This document shows, one piece after another, positions 1-5,988 of a DNA stretch of 5,988 nucleotides (the stretch's first letter is position 1; each line of letters opens with the position of its first letter). The notes beneath the pieces were generated by a model, which worked only from the letters and a program-made list of their open reading frames with translations, had not been told where the DNA came from and did not search any database. The stretch is from an uncultured Opitutia bacterium. Its GTDB lineage: Bacteria > Verrucomicrobiota > Verrucomicrobiia > Opitutales > UBA953. The translations under genes and the position numbers were made by a program. The stretch lies in NCBI GenBank assembly GCA_903853185.1, contig CAINSX010000091.1:1-5988 (forward strand), read 5' to 3'.

Positions 1-919
1 TGGTGACTATCCGTTTGGCAGTGTCGACCATGCTGACGCTGTCGCCGCCCACGTAGGCGACGAAGAGCCGCTGACGGGACGCATCGAGCAGGATATCGGA
101 CGGGTGCAGGCCGACTTCGACGCGGCTGGATTCCTTCAGCGTTGTGCCGTCGACGGTGACGAAACTCAGGGTGCCACGCAGGGGGATGGTGCGCTTATCG
201 ACGGCGACCATCGTGCCGCCAGAGGCCTCGGCGAGTTCTTCGGCGCCGGGAGCGTTACCCCCGAAGTTCGACACGTAGGCGGTCTTGCCATCGGTCGAAA
301 GCGCTATGCCGTAGGGGCAGACGCCGACGGCGACGGTGCTGACGATTTTGCCCTCGGTCAGGTCGACCAGCGCGAGCTGGTTGGTCATCGAGAGCGCGAC
401 CAAGGCGCGTTTGCCGTCGGCGGTGAGGGCGAGGCCGAGCGGGTTCACGTTCTTCGCTCCGCCCGAGACGTCGATCGACGGGCCCCAAGCGATCTTGCCG
501 CTGGCTGAGACCGTCGCGCGATAAAGGTGGGTCTTGCCTCCGGAGACGAGCACGCTGGCGCCATCCTTGGCGACCGCGAGGCCGTGCATCGAACCACCGC
601 CCTTTACGATCGGGTAGTCGGCTTTCTGGATGAGCTTCATCGTCGCGGCATCGAGGCTTGCGAGGACGCTCGTCGTCTTCACCAACAGGATTTTTCCGCC
701 TTGGGCGAATTCGACCGCCAGCAGGCGTCCTGGGACGTCGACGAGCTGGCCGACGGTGTCGAGCTGCTGGCCGCTGGTGAGCATCTTGTTCTCGATCGGC
801 CTTTCATTCATCCAGGCTGCGTCGCGCACGGGTGCATGCCCGGAGGTGGCGGGCTTGTCGGCGCCGAGAAGCGTCACGGCAGCGAACAAGGAAAGCAGGG
901 CGGGGCAGGCCTGGGTCAT
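1..919 (-). CDS. YVTN/YncE-type beta-propeller protein, secreted, 3' end outside window
   Basis: This is an open minus-strand frame without a stop from position 919 to the window edge, giving 306 residues of an incomplete protein. Residues 1-20 form a hydrophobic leader (LLSLFAAVTLLGA) with a plausible signal-peptidase site after LGA, although no Lys/Arg precedes it. Propeller blades follow. Residues 159-218 hold two tandem units of the type NPLGLALTADGKRALVA and CPYGIALSTDGKTAYVSNFGG, and residues 272-305 hold HPSDILLDASRQRLFVAYVGG followed by SVSMVDT. These are classic YVTN-family repeats. An insertion (about 220-255) between blades, with a conserved-looking SGGT..AVD pattern, resembles the YncE-like domain of proteins that carry a C-terminal alkaline-phosphatase-family domain. 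That second domain would lie beyond base 1, so this is only an inference. An in-frame ATG at 940-938 would add seven residues (MAPYCSS); neither start has a Shine-Dalgarno. The gene is divergent from nagB and no functional link is evident. The fold is clear, but the ligand or substrate is unknown. Confidence 0.85.
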   Translation of the reverse strand, partial: MTQACPALLSLFAAVTLLGADKPATSGHAPVRDAAWMNERPIENKMLTSGQQLDTVGQLVDVPGRLLAVEFAQGGKILLVKTTSVLASLDAATMKLIQKADYPIVKGGGSMHGLAVAKDGASVLVSGGKTHLYRATVSASGKIAWGPSIDVSGGAKNVNPLGLALTADGKRALVALSMTNQLALVDLTEGKIVSTVAVGVCPYGIALSTDGKTAYVSNFGGNAPGAEELAEASGGTMVAVDKRTIPLRGTLSFVTVDGTTLKESSRVEVGLHPSDILLDASRQRLFVAYVGGDSVSMVDTAKRIVT

Positions 920-970
920 AGAAGAGCAGTAGGGTGCCATCCGTCGGGGGACAAGACGTGTCCTTGTTTT

Positions 971-992
971 ATTTGGCTGATACCTTCCAAAT
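971..992. promoter_or_regulatory. Inverted repeat in divergent intergenic region, candidate operator
   Basis: A perfect 6-bp inverted repeat, ATTTGG (971-976) and CCAAAT (987-992), is separated by 10 bases. It sits in the 134-base gap between the minus-strand propeller gene and nagB, in the most AT-rich part of that gap (TTGTTTTATTTGG from 964). The size and symmetry suit a dimeric repressor such as a ROK, LacI or GntR regulator of amino-sugar genes. No regulator is encoded in the window and the sequence does not match a known NagC or NagR box that I can name with confidence. No well-spaced -35/-10 pair was found on either strand. A small GCCC-GTATT-GGGC hairpin lies at 1011-1023. An arrangement like this can also arise by chance. 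Confidence 0.3.
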
Positions 993-1053
993 GCCGCTGG
1001 TTCGACGCTTGCCCGTATTGGGCCGACGGACAGAGTCACAGCTCCCCTTCGCC

Positions 1054-1794
1054 ATGAAAATCCAGAAACTAAAAGATGCCGCCGCCATGGGCCAGGCCGC
1101 TTCCGCGCATGGCGCCAAGGTGCTTCGCGACGTGTTGGCCAAGAAAGGCCGCGCGAACATCATCGTCGCCACGGGCGCCAGCCAGTTCGAGACGCTGAAG
1201 TGCCTCGTCAAGGAGCCGGGCATCGACTGGTCCAAGGTCACCGTCTTCCATCTCGACGAATATGTCGGCCTTTCAGAATCGCACGGCGCGAGCTTCCGGA
1301 AGTATCTGCGCGAACGTTTCATCAGTCAGCTTCCCGCCCGGCCTGAGTTCGTCCCGGTCGACGGCGACGCCAAGGATCTGGCCGCCGAACTCAAGCGCCT
1401 GAACGACCGCATCACCGCCTGTCCGATCGACCTCTGCTTCGCCGGCATCGGCGAGAATTCGCACCTTGCGTTCAACGACCCGCCCGCCGACTTCGCGACC
1501 GAAGTCCCGTACATCGTGGTGAACCTCGATCACGCCTGTCGCCAGCAGCAGTTCGGCGAAGGTTGGTTTCCGACCTTCGACGACGTGCCGAAGCAGGCCG
1601 TCTCGATGTCCATCCGCCAGATCATGAAGAGCGCGTGCCTCATCCTTTCCGTACCCGACAAGCGTAAGGCCGCCGCCGTCAAGGGCACCGTCGAAGGTCC
1701 GGTGACTCCTGCTTGTCCCGCTTCGATCGTCCAGCAGCACGCCGACTGCACGCTGTATGTCGACGTGGCCGCTGCTTCGGAACTTTCTCGCTGA
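1054..1794 (+). CDS. nagB: Glucosamine-6-phosphate deaminase
   Basis: The 246-residue protein matches the NagB/6-phosphogluconolactonase-like fold in length and motifs. The enzyme converts glucosamine-6-phosphate to fructose-6-phosphate and ammonia in the cytoplasm, the last step feeding amino sugars into glycolysis. Visible motifs are the phosphate/substrate region VATGASQFETL (38-48), LDEYVGL (67-73) with the catalytic-type Asp68, GIGENSHLAFNDPP (131-144) with His137, GEGWF (168-172), VPKQAVSM (178-185) and VEGPV (213-217). Relative to E. coli NagB (D141, H143, E148), the His is kept, the first Asp is Asn135 and the Glu is Asp142. The Asn is common in other NagB groups, so an active enzyme is expected. 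The frame is open up to an ATG at 934, but the extra 40 residues look unlike NagB, so ATG 1054 (MKIQKLKDAAAMG) was chosen. Its upstream region (CTCCCCTTCGCC) has no Shine-Dalgarno. nagA follows after 3 bases. A sugar-6-phosphate isomerase of another specificity is possible but unlikely beside nagA. Confidence 0.92.
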   Translation: MKIQKLKDAAAMGQAASAHGAKVLRDVLAKKGRANIIVATGASQFETLKCLVKEPGIDWSKVTVFHLDEYVGLSESHGASFRKYLRERFISQLPARPEFVPVDGDAKDLAAELKRLNDRITACPIDLCFAGIGENSHLAFNDPPADFATEVPYIVVNLDHACRQQQFGEGWFPTFDDVPKQAVSMSIRQIMKSACLILSVPDKRKAAAVKGTVEGPVTPACPASIVQQHADCTLYVDVAAASELSR

Positions 1795-1797
1795 CCC

Positions 1798-2955
1798 GTG
1801 TCCGCCGTCTCGTCCCAGCGCATCCTTGGCCGCGATCCCTCGACGGGCAGGGGCATCGCGGTTACGACTGAAGGCGAGCTGATCAAGGCGATTGATTTCT
1901 TGGAGCATGGTGAGAACCAGTGGCTCAGCGCGGGCTTCATTGACCTGCAGGTTAATGGCTATGCTGGACATGATCTTAATGGGCTGACGCTCGACGTCGC
2001 GACCGTGCAGGCCCTTTGCCAGGCGATGCTCAAGGTCGGCGTCACGACTTTCCTGCCGACGCTCGTCACCGCGCCGGAGGCCCGCCTCGTCGCAGCCCTG
2101 CGAACAATCCGCGAGGCTTGCACTCAGCATCCTGACGTCGCCGCGATGGTCGCCGGTATTCATGTCGAAGGTCCGCATATCGCCCCCGAGGACGGTCCGC
2201 GAGGCGCCCACTCTGCGGCCGACGTCCGAGCGCCTTCCACCGCCGAGTTCGACCGCTGGCAACAGGCCGCTGGTGGGCTGGTGAAGCTCGTCACGCTTTC
2301 GCCGCACTGGCCGGAGGCGCCTACTTATATTCGCCATCTCGTGAAGGCCGGCGTCACCGTTTCGCTTGGCCATACCTCCGCTGATGCTGCGCAGATTGCC
2401 GCCGCGGTCGACGCGGGCGCGACCCTTTCCACCCACCTCGGTAATGGTTCGCATGCGATGCTGAACCGTCGTCATAATCACCTTTGGCCCCAGTTGGCGG
2501 ACGACCGCCTCACGGCCATGTTCATTGCTGACGGACATCACCTCACGCCGGCGCAGCTTAAAGCCATGATCAGGGCCAAAGGTTTGGGGAGATCGCTCGT
2601 CGTGTCCGACACGGTCACATTAGGTGGCCTGCCGGCTGGCAAGTACCAGACCCCGATTGGCGGTAAGGTCGAGCTGCGGGCGGACGGTTTTCTGGCGATC
2701 GACGACGGCACCGGCAATTACCTCGCTGGGGCGGCATTGCCCATGACCGCGGCGATTCCCGTGCTCGTGAATCAGGTTGGGCTGACCTTAGGGGAAGCCG
2801 TCGCGTTGATGGCCGCAGCACCGGGGCGAATTGTCGGGGGGAGGGGCGTATTGGCCATTGGCCAGCCCGCGGACCTAGTCGCATTCCGGTGGGATGGTTC
2901 CTCGGCCCGGCCGGAAGTGGCCGGCGTCTGGTTGCGTGGCGGCTCCGTCGCCTGA
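1798..2955 (+). CDS. nagA: N-acetylglucosamine-6-phosphate deacetylase
   Basis: This 385-residue protein of the amidohydrolase superfamily hydrolyses N-acetylglucosamine-6-phosphate to glucosamine-6-phosphate and acetate, giving NagB its substrate. A short N-terminal beta segment (1-43) leads into AGFIDLQVNGYAGHD (45-59), the NagA version of the first metal-site strand. HVEGPHIAPEDGPRGAH (122-138) contains the metal ligand Glu124. GHT holds His192, STHLGNGSHAM (211-221) holds His213, FIADGHH (242-248) is the substrate loop, and VVSDTV (268-273) holds the catalytic Asp271. The C-terminus (GRGVLAIGQPADLVAF, 348-363) is the usual closing beta strand. Length is normal for the family (about 380-390). 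The GTG start is the first usable codon, because the nagB TGA lies in the same frame only one codon upstream; translation is probably coupled to nagB. The substrate could be another N-acetylhexosamine-6-phosphate, but the nagB neighbour argues for GlcNAc-6-P. No transporter or kinase is nearby, so the source (chitin, glycoprotein or wall recycling) cannot be told. Confidence 0.93.
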   Translation: MSAVSSQRILGRDPSTGRGIAVTTEGELIKAIDFLEHGENQWLSAGFIDLQVNGYAGHDLNGLTLDVATVQALCQAMLKVGVTTFLPTLVTAPEARLVAALRTIREACTQHPDVAAMVAGIHVEGPHIAPEDGPRGAHSAADVRAPSTAEFDRWQQAAGGLVKLVTLSPHWPEAPTYIRHLVKAGVTVSLGHTSADAAQIAAAVDAGATLSTHLGNGSHAMLNRRHNHLWPQLADDRLTAMFIADGHHLTPAQLKAMIRAKGLGRSLVVSDTVTLGGLPAGKYQTPIGGKVELRADGFLAIDDGTGNYLAGAALPMTAAIPVLVNQVGLTLGEAVALMAAAPGRIVGGRGVLAIGQPADLVAFRWDGSSARPEVAGVWLRGGSVA

Positions 2956-2967
2956 GGCCGAAAGGGG

Positions 2968-2989
2968 TTATTGAAAAATTCGATATAAA
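2968..2989 (+). promoter_or_regulatory. AT-rich patch in nagA-membrane protein gap, possible weak promoter
   Basis: The 84-base gap between nagA and the next gene contains TTGAAA (2971-2976) and TATAAA (2984-2989), the only clearly AT-rich stretch nearby. The two hexamers are just 7 bases apart, too close for a sigma-70 promoter with a normal spacer. At most one of them could be used together with a poorly matching partner. No stem-loop followed by T-residues was found in the gap, so there is no sign of an intrinsic terminator for nagBA and read-through into the membrane-protein gene remains possible. Confidence 0.2.
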
Positions 2990-3039
2990 GCCGGGAAGCT
3001 AAGCCTCGCATCCTCGTGGTCGGAGCCTAGTTTTGGGAA

Positions 3040-5517
3040 ATGGAAATATTCGGCACCTTAGCCGGCTTCGCCTGCCTAGTACTGGGCATCTACCTGCCAA
3101 TCCGTTTCTTCATGCTCATCGGTGAGGTGAAGTCGCTGGAACTGCGTTTAGACGTTTTGGCTAAGAGGTTGCCGGTGGCCCCGGCCAATCCGGTTGTGGC
3201 TCCTGTCGCGGCGCCTTCGGCCGCCTCGCCGGTTGTCTCCGTCGCCTCTGCGCCCAACGTGCCGCCGCCGCTCCCGGCCAAGCCTGCTCCGGCGCAGGGT
3301 CCGGCTCGACCGGTGGAGGTGCTGCCTGATCCTGTCTTCGAGCGTTTCCGCGATCTCGGGCTATTACCTCCGACTAATCTCAGTGGCGAGTATGCGCTCG
3401 GCGCTTGGTGGGCCGTACGTGTCGGCGGAGTCTTGGCCGTCGCGGCCGTCGTCTTCCTGGGTTTCTGGTTGAATCTTAATCCGCGTATCCCGGCGATTGT
3501 TCGCGTGCTGGAAGTCGCCTTGGTCGGCGCCGGTCTTTTCTGGGGAGGTCTCCTTCTTGCCGCGAAGCGTAAGGATCTCGGGGAAGTGCTCGCCGCTTCC
3601 GGCCTCGCCGTCTGGCAGTTCGCTGCGTGGGCGACCTATGGCCTGGATAAGATGCGGGTCTGCGACAGCGCCGCCGACGCCGCAACGGTGCAGTTCATCG
3701 TCGCCCTTCTGGTCGGCGCCATCTCGCTTTGGAGGGGTAGTAAGCTGTTTGGTCAGCTCGCCGTCATCTTCGCCGCGGTCGCCGTCTATTTCTCCGTCGG
3801 TATCGGTGCTGCCCCTTGGCCGACGGCCACCGGTGCCGGCTTGGTCGCCTTGCTCGGGGTCATCCTGATGGTGCGCGGTCTTTGGGGGTCCGCCGGCGTG
3901 CTCGGGTTGATTGGGTCGCAGGCCTGTCTGTTGTTCCTGTATGATGCCATGCCGACGAACGGTGCGAATTATCAGCCGCTGCAGCTCGCGGCGCTGGGTT
4001 CGTTCTTCGTGCTTTGGCTGGGCGAACGTCTGGTGAAGGATGACGCCGTGTTGCTTGGGCGTAATGCTCGTTCGGCTTTCCAGCTCGCGAGCTTCTTCGC
4101 CCCCGCCTTCCTTTCGCTCTTCCTTGCGACCGGCGGCGATAATGACCGAGCAACGGTCTCCTTGCTCATCGCCGCCGTGGCGAGTGTCGTGGGTTGCTTG
4201 GAGCTCCGTCGCAGCCGACTCGTGAGCGAGGTCCTGCTGCTCGCCGCCGTCGGCTTCGTGGGCGCTGGCCTTGCCTGGCTGGTGGATTCGCATCTCGTTT
4301 GGCTGATCTGGGCGCTCGCCGCCGCGGCCACAATGGTCGTCGGGACGCGCACGCGCTCGGAACTCGTCCGCTGGTCTTCGGAGGCCCTCGCTGGCGTCGC
4401 GGTTTTCGCTTTCATCGGCCACCCTCCGGCGAAGCCTTGGGTCGGACTGGCTGGTATCGCGGCCTTGGGGCTCATGCTGGCGATGCGCGAGGATTGGGAG
4501 CGTCATTCGGGTGGGCAGAAATTCCGTCGCATCGTCGGCATCCTTGGCCTGGCCGCTGTCGTGCTCACCGTGCAGGACTCTTTACCTAAGGCCGATAGCG
4601 GCTGGCCGTGGCTCGTGCTATTACTCGCCGCCGCCGTGCGTTTCCGTCCGGCGCTGCTCTGGGCCGCCGCCCCTGGTTATCTCTTCACTACGCTGCTCGT
4701 CGTCTTCTGGCGCCCCATCGTCGGAGCTGATTCGTCTAGTTGGTCGGTATTCTGGTCCGCGTTAGCCTTGCTCGGCAATGGCTTCGCAATGTGGCGTCTG
4801 ATTGGCCGCGAAGGCGATGGCACCAAGTTCCTTCGCTATGCATTGGCGTTCGTAACAGCTGTCGTGGTCTTCACCTTCGTGCATCATCTCTTTGGCGTGC
4901 TGCTCTCGCCGAAGGTCGGCGTTGGGAGTCCTTCCGCATGGAGGCTCGCCTTACTCTGGTCCGTAGGCGCGGCGCTACTGGTCGGGCTGACCAGCGTTTG
5001 GCGCCGGCTTGGAGTGAACCCGTCCGACCTTTCTTTGGCGGCTTTCGGTGGGATCGCTGGTTTCTTCATTCACGGGGTGGTTGAGTCTGGCTCCGGCGTA
5101 AGGCATCTGGGACTCGAGCATTCGCCCTTCGTCCTGCTGGGCCTAGCCGCCATGCTTCAAGTGTTGGTCGTCCATACGCGCGAGTTGGGGGCCTTGGGGA
5201 CTATCCAGCGCGCAATCCTCGGCTCAGGAGTCCTACTCTTGGTTACTTTCTTCATGCTAGCCAACCTGCCTGGCGCGGGCGTCTCGCTCTTCTGGGCCTT
5301 GGCCTCCGTGCTGACGTTCGTGATCGGCCATCTGATGGCCACTCGCTCCTTGCGCATGGTCGGCCTCATCGGCCTCGTCATCGCAACGCTCCGCGTGCTC
5401 TCGCACGACATCACCGACATGCTGGGCCGCATCGCGGCCTGCGCCGCCGTGGCGGTCGCCTTCTTCGGCATCGCTTGGCTCTACGGCCGCATCACCGCCG
5501 ACAAGAAGGACGCCTAA
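3040..5517 (+). CDS. DUF2339-like polytopic membrane protein
   Basis: This 825-residue protein is almost entirely membrane-embedded. Residues 4-24 form an N-terminal helix, followed by a short charged, coiled-coil-like piece (about 28-43, EVKSLELRLDVLAKRL) and a Pro/Ala/Val-rich linker (about 44-95). The segment GEYALGAWWAVRVGGVLAVAAVVF (116-139) then opens a run of roughly 25 hydrophobic segments with short loops, reaching 815. This order of anchor, coiled coil, proline-rich linker, 'GxxWxxRVGG' entry and multi-spanning body, plus the C-terminal pattern TLRVLSHDI...LGRIAA (783-800) ending in a LYGR helix, is that of the DUF2339 (COG5373) predicted membrane proteins, which usually have 800-1000 residues. 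The function of the family is unknown, and no catalytic motif or transporter signature was seen. The ATG at 3040 gives an anchor helix directly at the N-terminus. GGGAA just before it is too close and weak to be a good ribosome site. The amidohydrolase gene starts 25 bases downstream, suggesting a shared transcript. Family assignment is by pattern, not by search. Confidence 0.8.
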   Translation: MEIFGTLAGFACLVLGIYLPIRFFMLIGEVKSLELRLDVLAKRLPVAPANPVVAPVAAPSAASPVVSVASAPNVPPPLPAKPAPAQGPARPVEVLPDPVFERFRDLGLLPPTNLSGEYALGAWWAVRVGGVLAVAAVVFLGFWLNLNPRIPAIVRVLEVALVGAGLFWGGLLLAAKRKDLGEVLAASGLAVWQFAAWATYGLDKMRVCDSAADAATVQFIVALLVGAISLWRGSKLFGQLAVIFAAVAVYFSVGIGAAPWPTATGAGLVALLGVILMVRGLWGSAGVLGLIGSQACLLFLYDAMPTNGANYQPLQLAALGSFFVLWLGERLVKDDAVLLGRNARSAFQLASFFAPAFLSLFLATGGDNDRATVSLLIAAVASVVGCLELRRSRLVSEVLLLAAVGFVGAGLAWLVDSHLVWLIWALAAAATMVVGTRTRSELVRWSSEALAGVAVFAFIGHPPAKPWVGLAGIAALGLMLAMREDWERHSGGQKFRRIVGILGLAAVVLTVQDSLPKADSGWPWLVLLLAAAVRFRPALLWAAAPGYLFTTLLVVFWRPIVGADSSSWSVFWSALALLGNGFAMWRLIGREGDGTKFLRYALAFVTAVVVFTFVHHLFGVLLSPKVGVGSPSAWRLALLWSVGAALLVGLTSVWRRLGVNPSDLSLAAFGGIAGFFIHGVVESGSGVRHLGLEHSPFVLLGLAAMLQVLVVHTRELGALGTIQRAILGSGVLLLVTFFMLANLPGAGVSLFWALASVLTFVIGHLMATRSLRMVGLIGLVIATLRVLSHDITDMLGRIAACAAVAVAFFGIAWLYGRITADKKDA

Positions 5518-5542
5518 CGGCCGCCTTCCCCTGATTATTTCC

Positions 5543-5988
5543 ATGACCCCACCCCGCTATGATTGTCACGTTCACCTCGTCGGAAACGGCCAAGATGGGA
5601 GTGGATGCTGGCTGCGGGTCGAAGGCCTCTGGCTGAAGGCGCTCAGCGAGGTCATGCGTCGGGCGGTCGGGATGCCGCTCCCGTTGATGCACAAGGATTT
5701 CGACGTGAAGTACGTCGAAGCCTTGAGCGAACTCATCCGTGGATCGTACGTCGACAAGGCCTTGTTGCTCGCCCAGGACGAGGTCTACGACGAAGAGGGC
5801 AAGAAGATCGACTTCGGGTCCTTCCATGTCCCGAACGACTATCTCTTCAAGGTCTGCGCCCAGAATCCGGAGTTCGTGCCGGCGGTATCAATCCATCCCG
5901 GGCGCAAAGATGCCTTGGAGGAGCTGGACCGCTGCCTGGCGGCGGGTGCCCGGGCGCTCAAACTTCTCCCGAACTGCCAGAACGTGAA
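5543..5988 (+). CDS. Amidohydrolase-2 family TIM-barrel metal hydrolase, 3' end outside window
   Basis: The frame is open from ATG 5543 to the window end, giving 148 residues without a stop. It begins MTPPRYDCHVHLVGNG, where His9 and His11 form the HxH metal site at the end of the first barrel strand of the amidohydrolase superfamily. GSGCWLR (19-25) follows. KALLLAQDEVYDEEG (72-86) looks like the second strand with its loop. VPNDYLFKVCAQNPEFVPAVSIHPG (96-120) is the typical 'N.. ..++. P.rF.p..s+hP' segment of COG2159 enzymes, with His118. The last visible part, LAAGARALKLLPNCQN (132-147), has the strand-ending Lys140/Pro143 seen in this group. Members are metal-dependent decarboxylases or hydrolases of small, often aromatic or lactone compounds. 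The substrate cannot be read from this fragment, and the later His and Asp ligands lie outside the window. Upstream of the start is a pyrimidine-rich tract (CTTCCCCTGATTATTTCC) with no Shine-Dalgarno. The 25-base gap to the membrane-protein gene holds no terminator. Confidence 0.8.
   Translation, partial: MTPPRYDCHVHLVGNGQDGSGCWLRVEGLWLKALSEVMRRAVGMPLPLMHKDFDVKYVEALSELIRGSYVDKALLLAQDEVYDEEGKKIDFGSFHVPNDYLFKVCAQNPEFVPAVSIHPGRKDALEELDRCLAAGARALKLLPNCQNV

Noticed and set aside
104..932. Several plus-strand open frames (104-508, 336-524, 527-1057, 630-932)
   Set aside because: They all overlap the minus-strand beta-propeller frame, which has real repeats and a leader. Their own products show no family resemblance.
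934..1053. A 40-residue N-terminal extension of nagB from ATG 934
   Set aside because: The extra residues (for example RRLPVLGRRTESQLPF) do not resemble the NagB N-terminus, and the segment overlaps the intergenic palindrome and the upstream start of the divergent gene.
1273..2541. A 422-codon open frame on the minus strand, antisense to nagB and nagA
   Set aside because: Its translation is rich in Arg/Gly/Asp with no recognisable domain, as expected for the complement of a GC-rich gene, while the plus strand encodes two clear enzymes with intact motifs.
2941..3027. A 7-bp inverted repeat GGCTCCG / CGGAGCC flanking the gap after nagA
   Set aside because: The arms are about 73 bases apart and one lies inside the nagA coding end. 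There is no T-run, so a terminator or a specific site is not supported.
3364..4506. A 380-codon open frame on the minus strand inside the membrane-protein gene
   Set aside because: The product is highly charged, low in complexity and without a domain. It mirrors the hydrophobic codons of the sense gene and is a shadow frame.
5492..5827. A 111-codon minus-strand frame across the membrane-protein/amidohydrolase junction
   Set aside because: It overlaps the amidohydrolase start, where the plus frame has the HxH metal motif and family-like segments. The minus product has no recognisable features.

Overview
This is a GC-rich bacterial window with five protein-coding genes packed closely together. 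Two of them run off the ends. The codon choice, the lack of Shine-Dalgarno sequences, the NagB subtype (GIGENSHLAFNDPP) and the mix of a DUF2339-type membrane protein with a HxH amidohydrolase fit a Verrucomicrobiota/Planctomycetes-like environmental bacterium. That placement is an inference from protein style only. No mobile element, CRISPR array, tRNA or rRNA was seen.

Layout: (1) 1-919, minus strand, is the N-terminal ~306 residues of a secreted YVTN/YncE-type beta-propeller protein that continues beyond base 1. (2) 920-1053 is a divergent intergenic region with a perfect ATTTGG-N10-CCAAAT inverted repeat. (3) 1054-1794 is nagB and (4) 1798-2955 is nagA, in the same reading frame and separated only by one TGA and one sense codon. 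(5) 2956-3039 is a short gap with an AT-rich patch and no visible terminator. (6) 3040-5517 encodes a very hydrophobic 825-residue DUF2339-like membrane protein. (7) 5543-5988 is the start of a metal-dependent TIM-barrel amidohydrolase that continues past the window.

The only clear pathway is amino-sugar catabolism. NagA deacetylates N-acetylglucosamine-6-phosphate, and NagB then deaminates and isomerises glucosamine-6-phosphate to fructose-6-phosphate and ammonia. No transporter, kinase or regulator of that pathway lies in the window. The membrane protein and the amidohydrolase are 25 bases apart and may be co-transcribed, but their joint role is unknown.

I see no convincing new biological system here. 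The points most worth checking are the same-frame nagB-TGA-nagA junction, the palindrome upstream of nagB, and the uniform absence of Shine-Dalgarno sequences.
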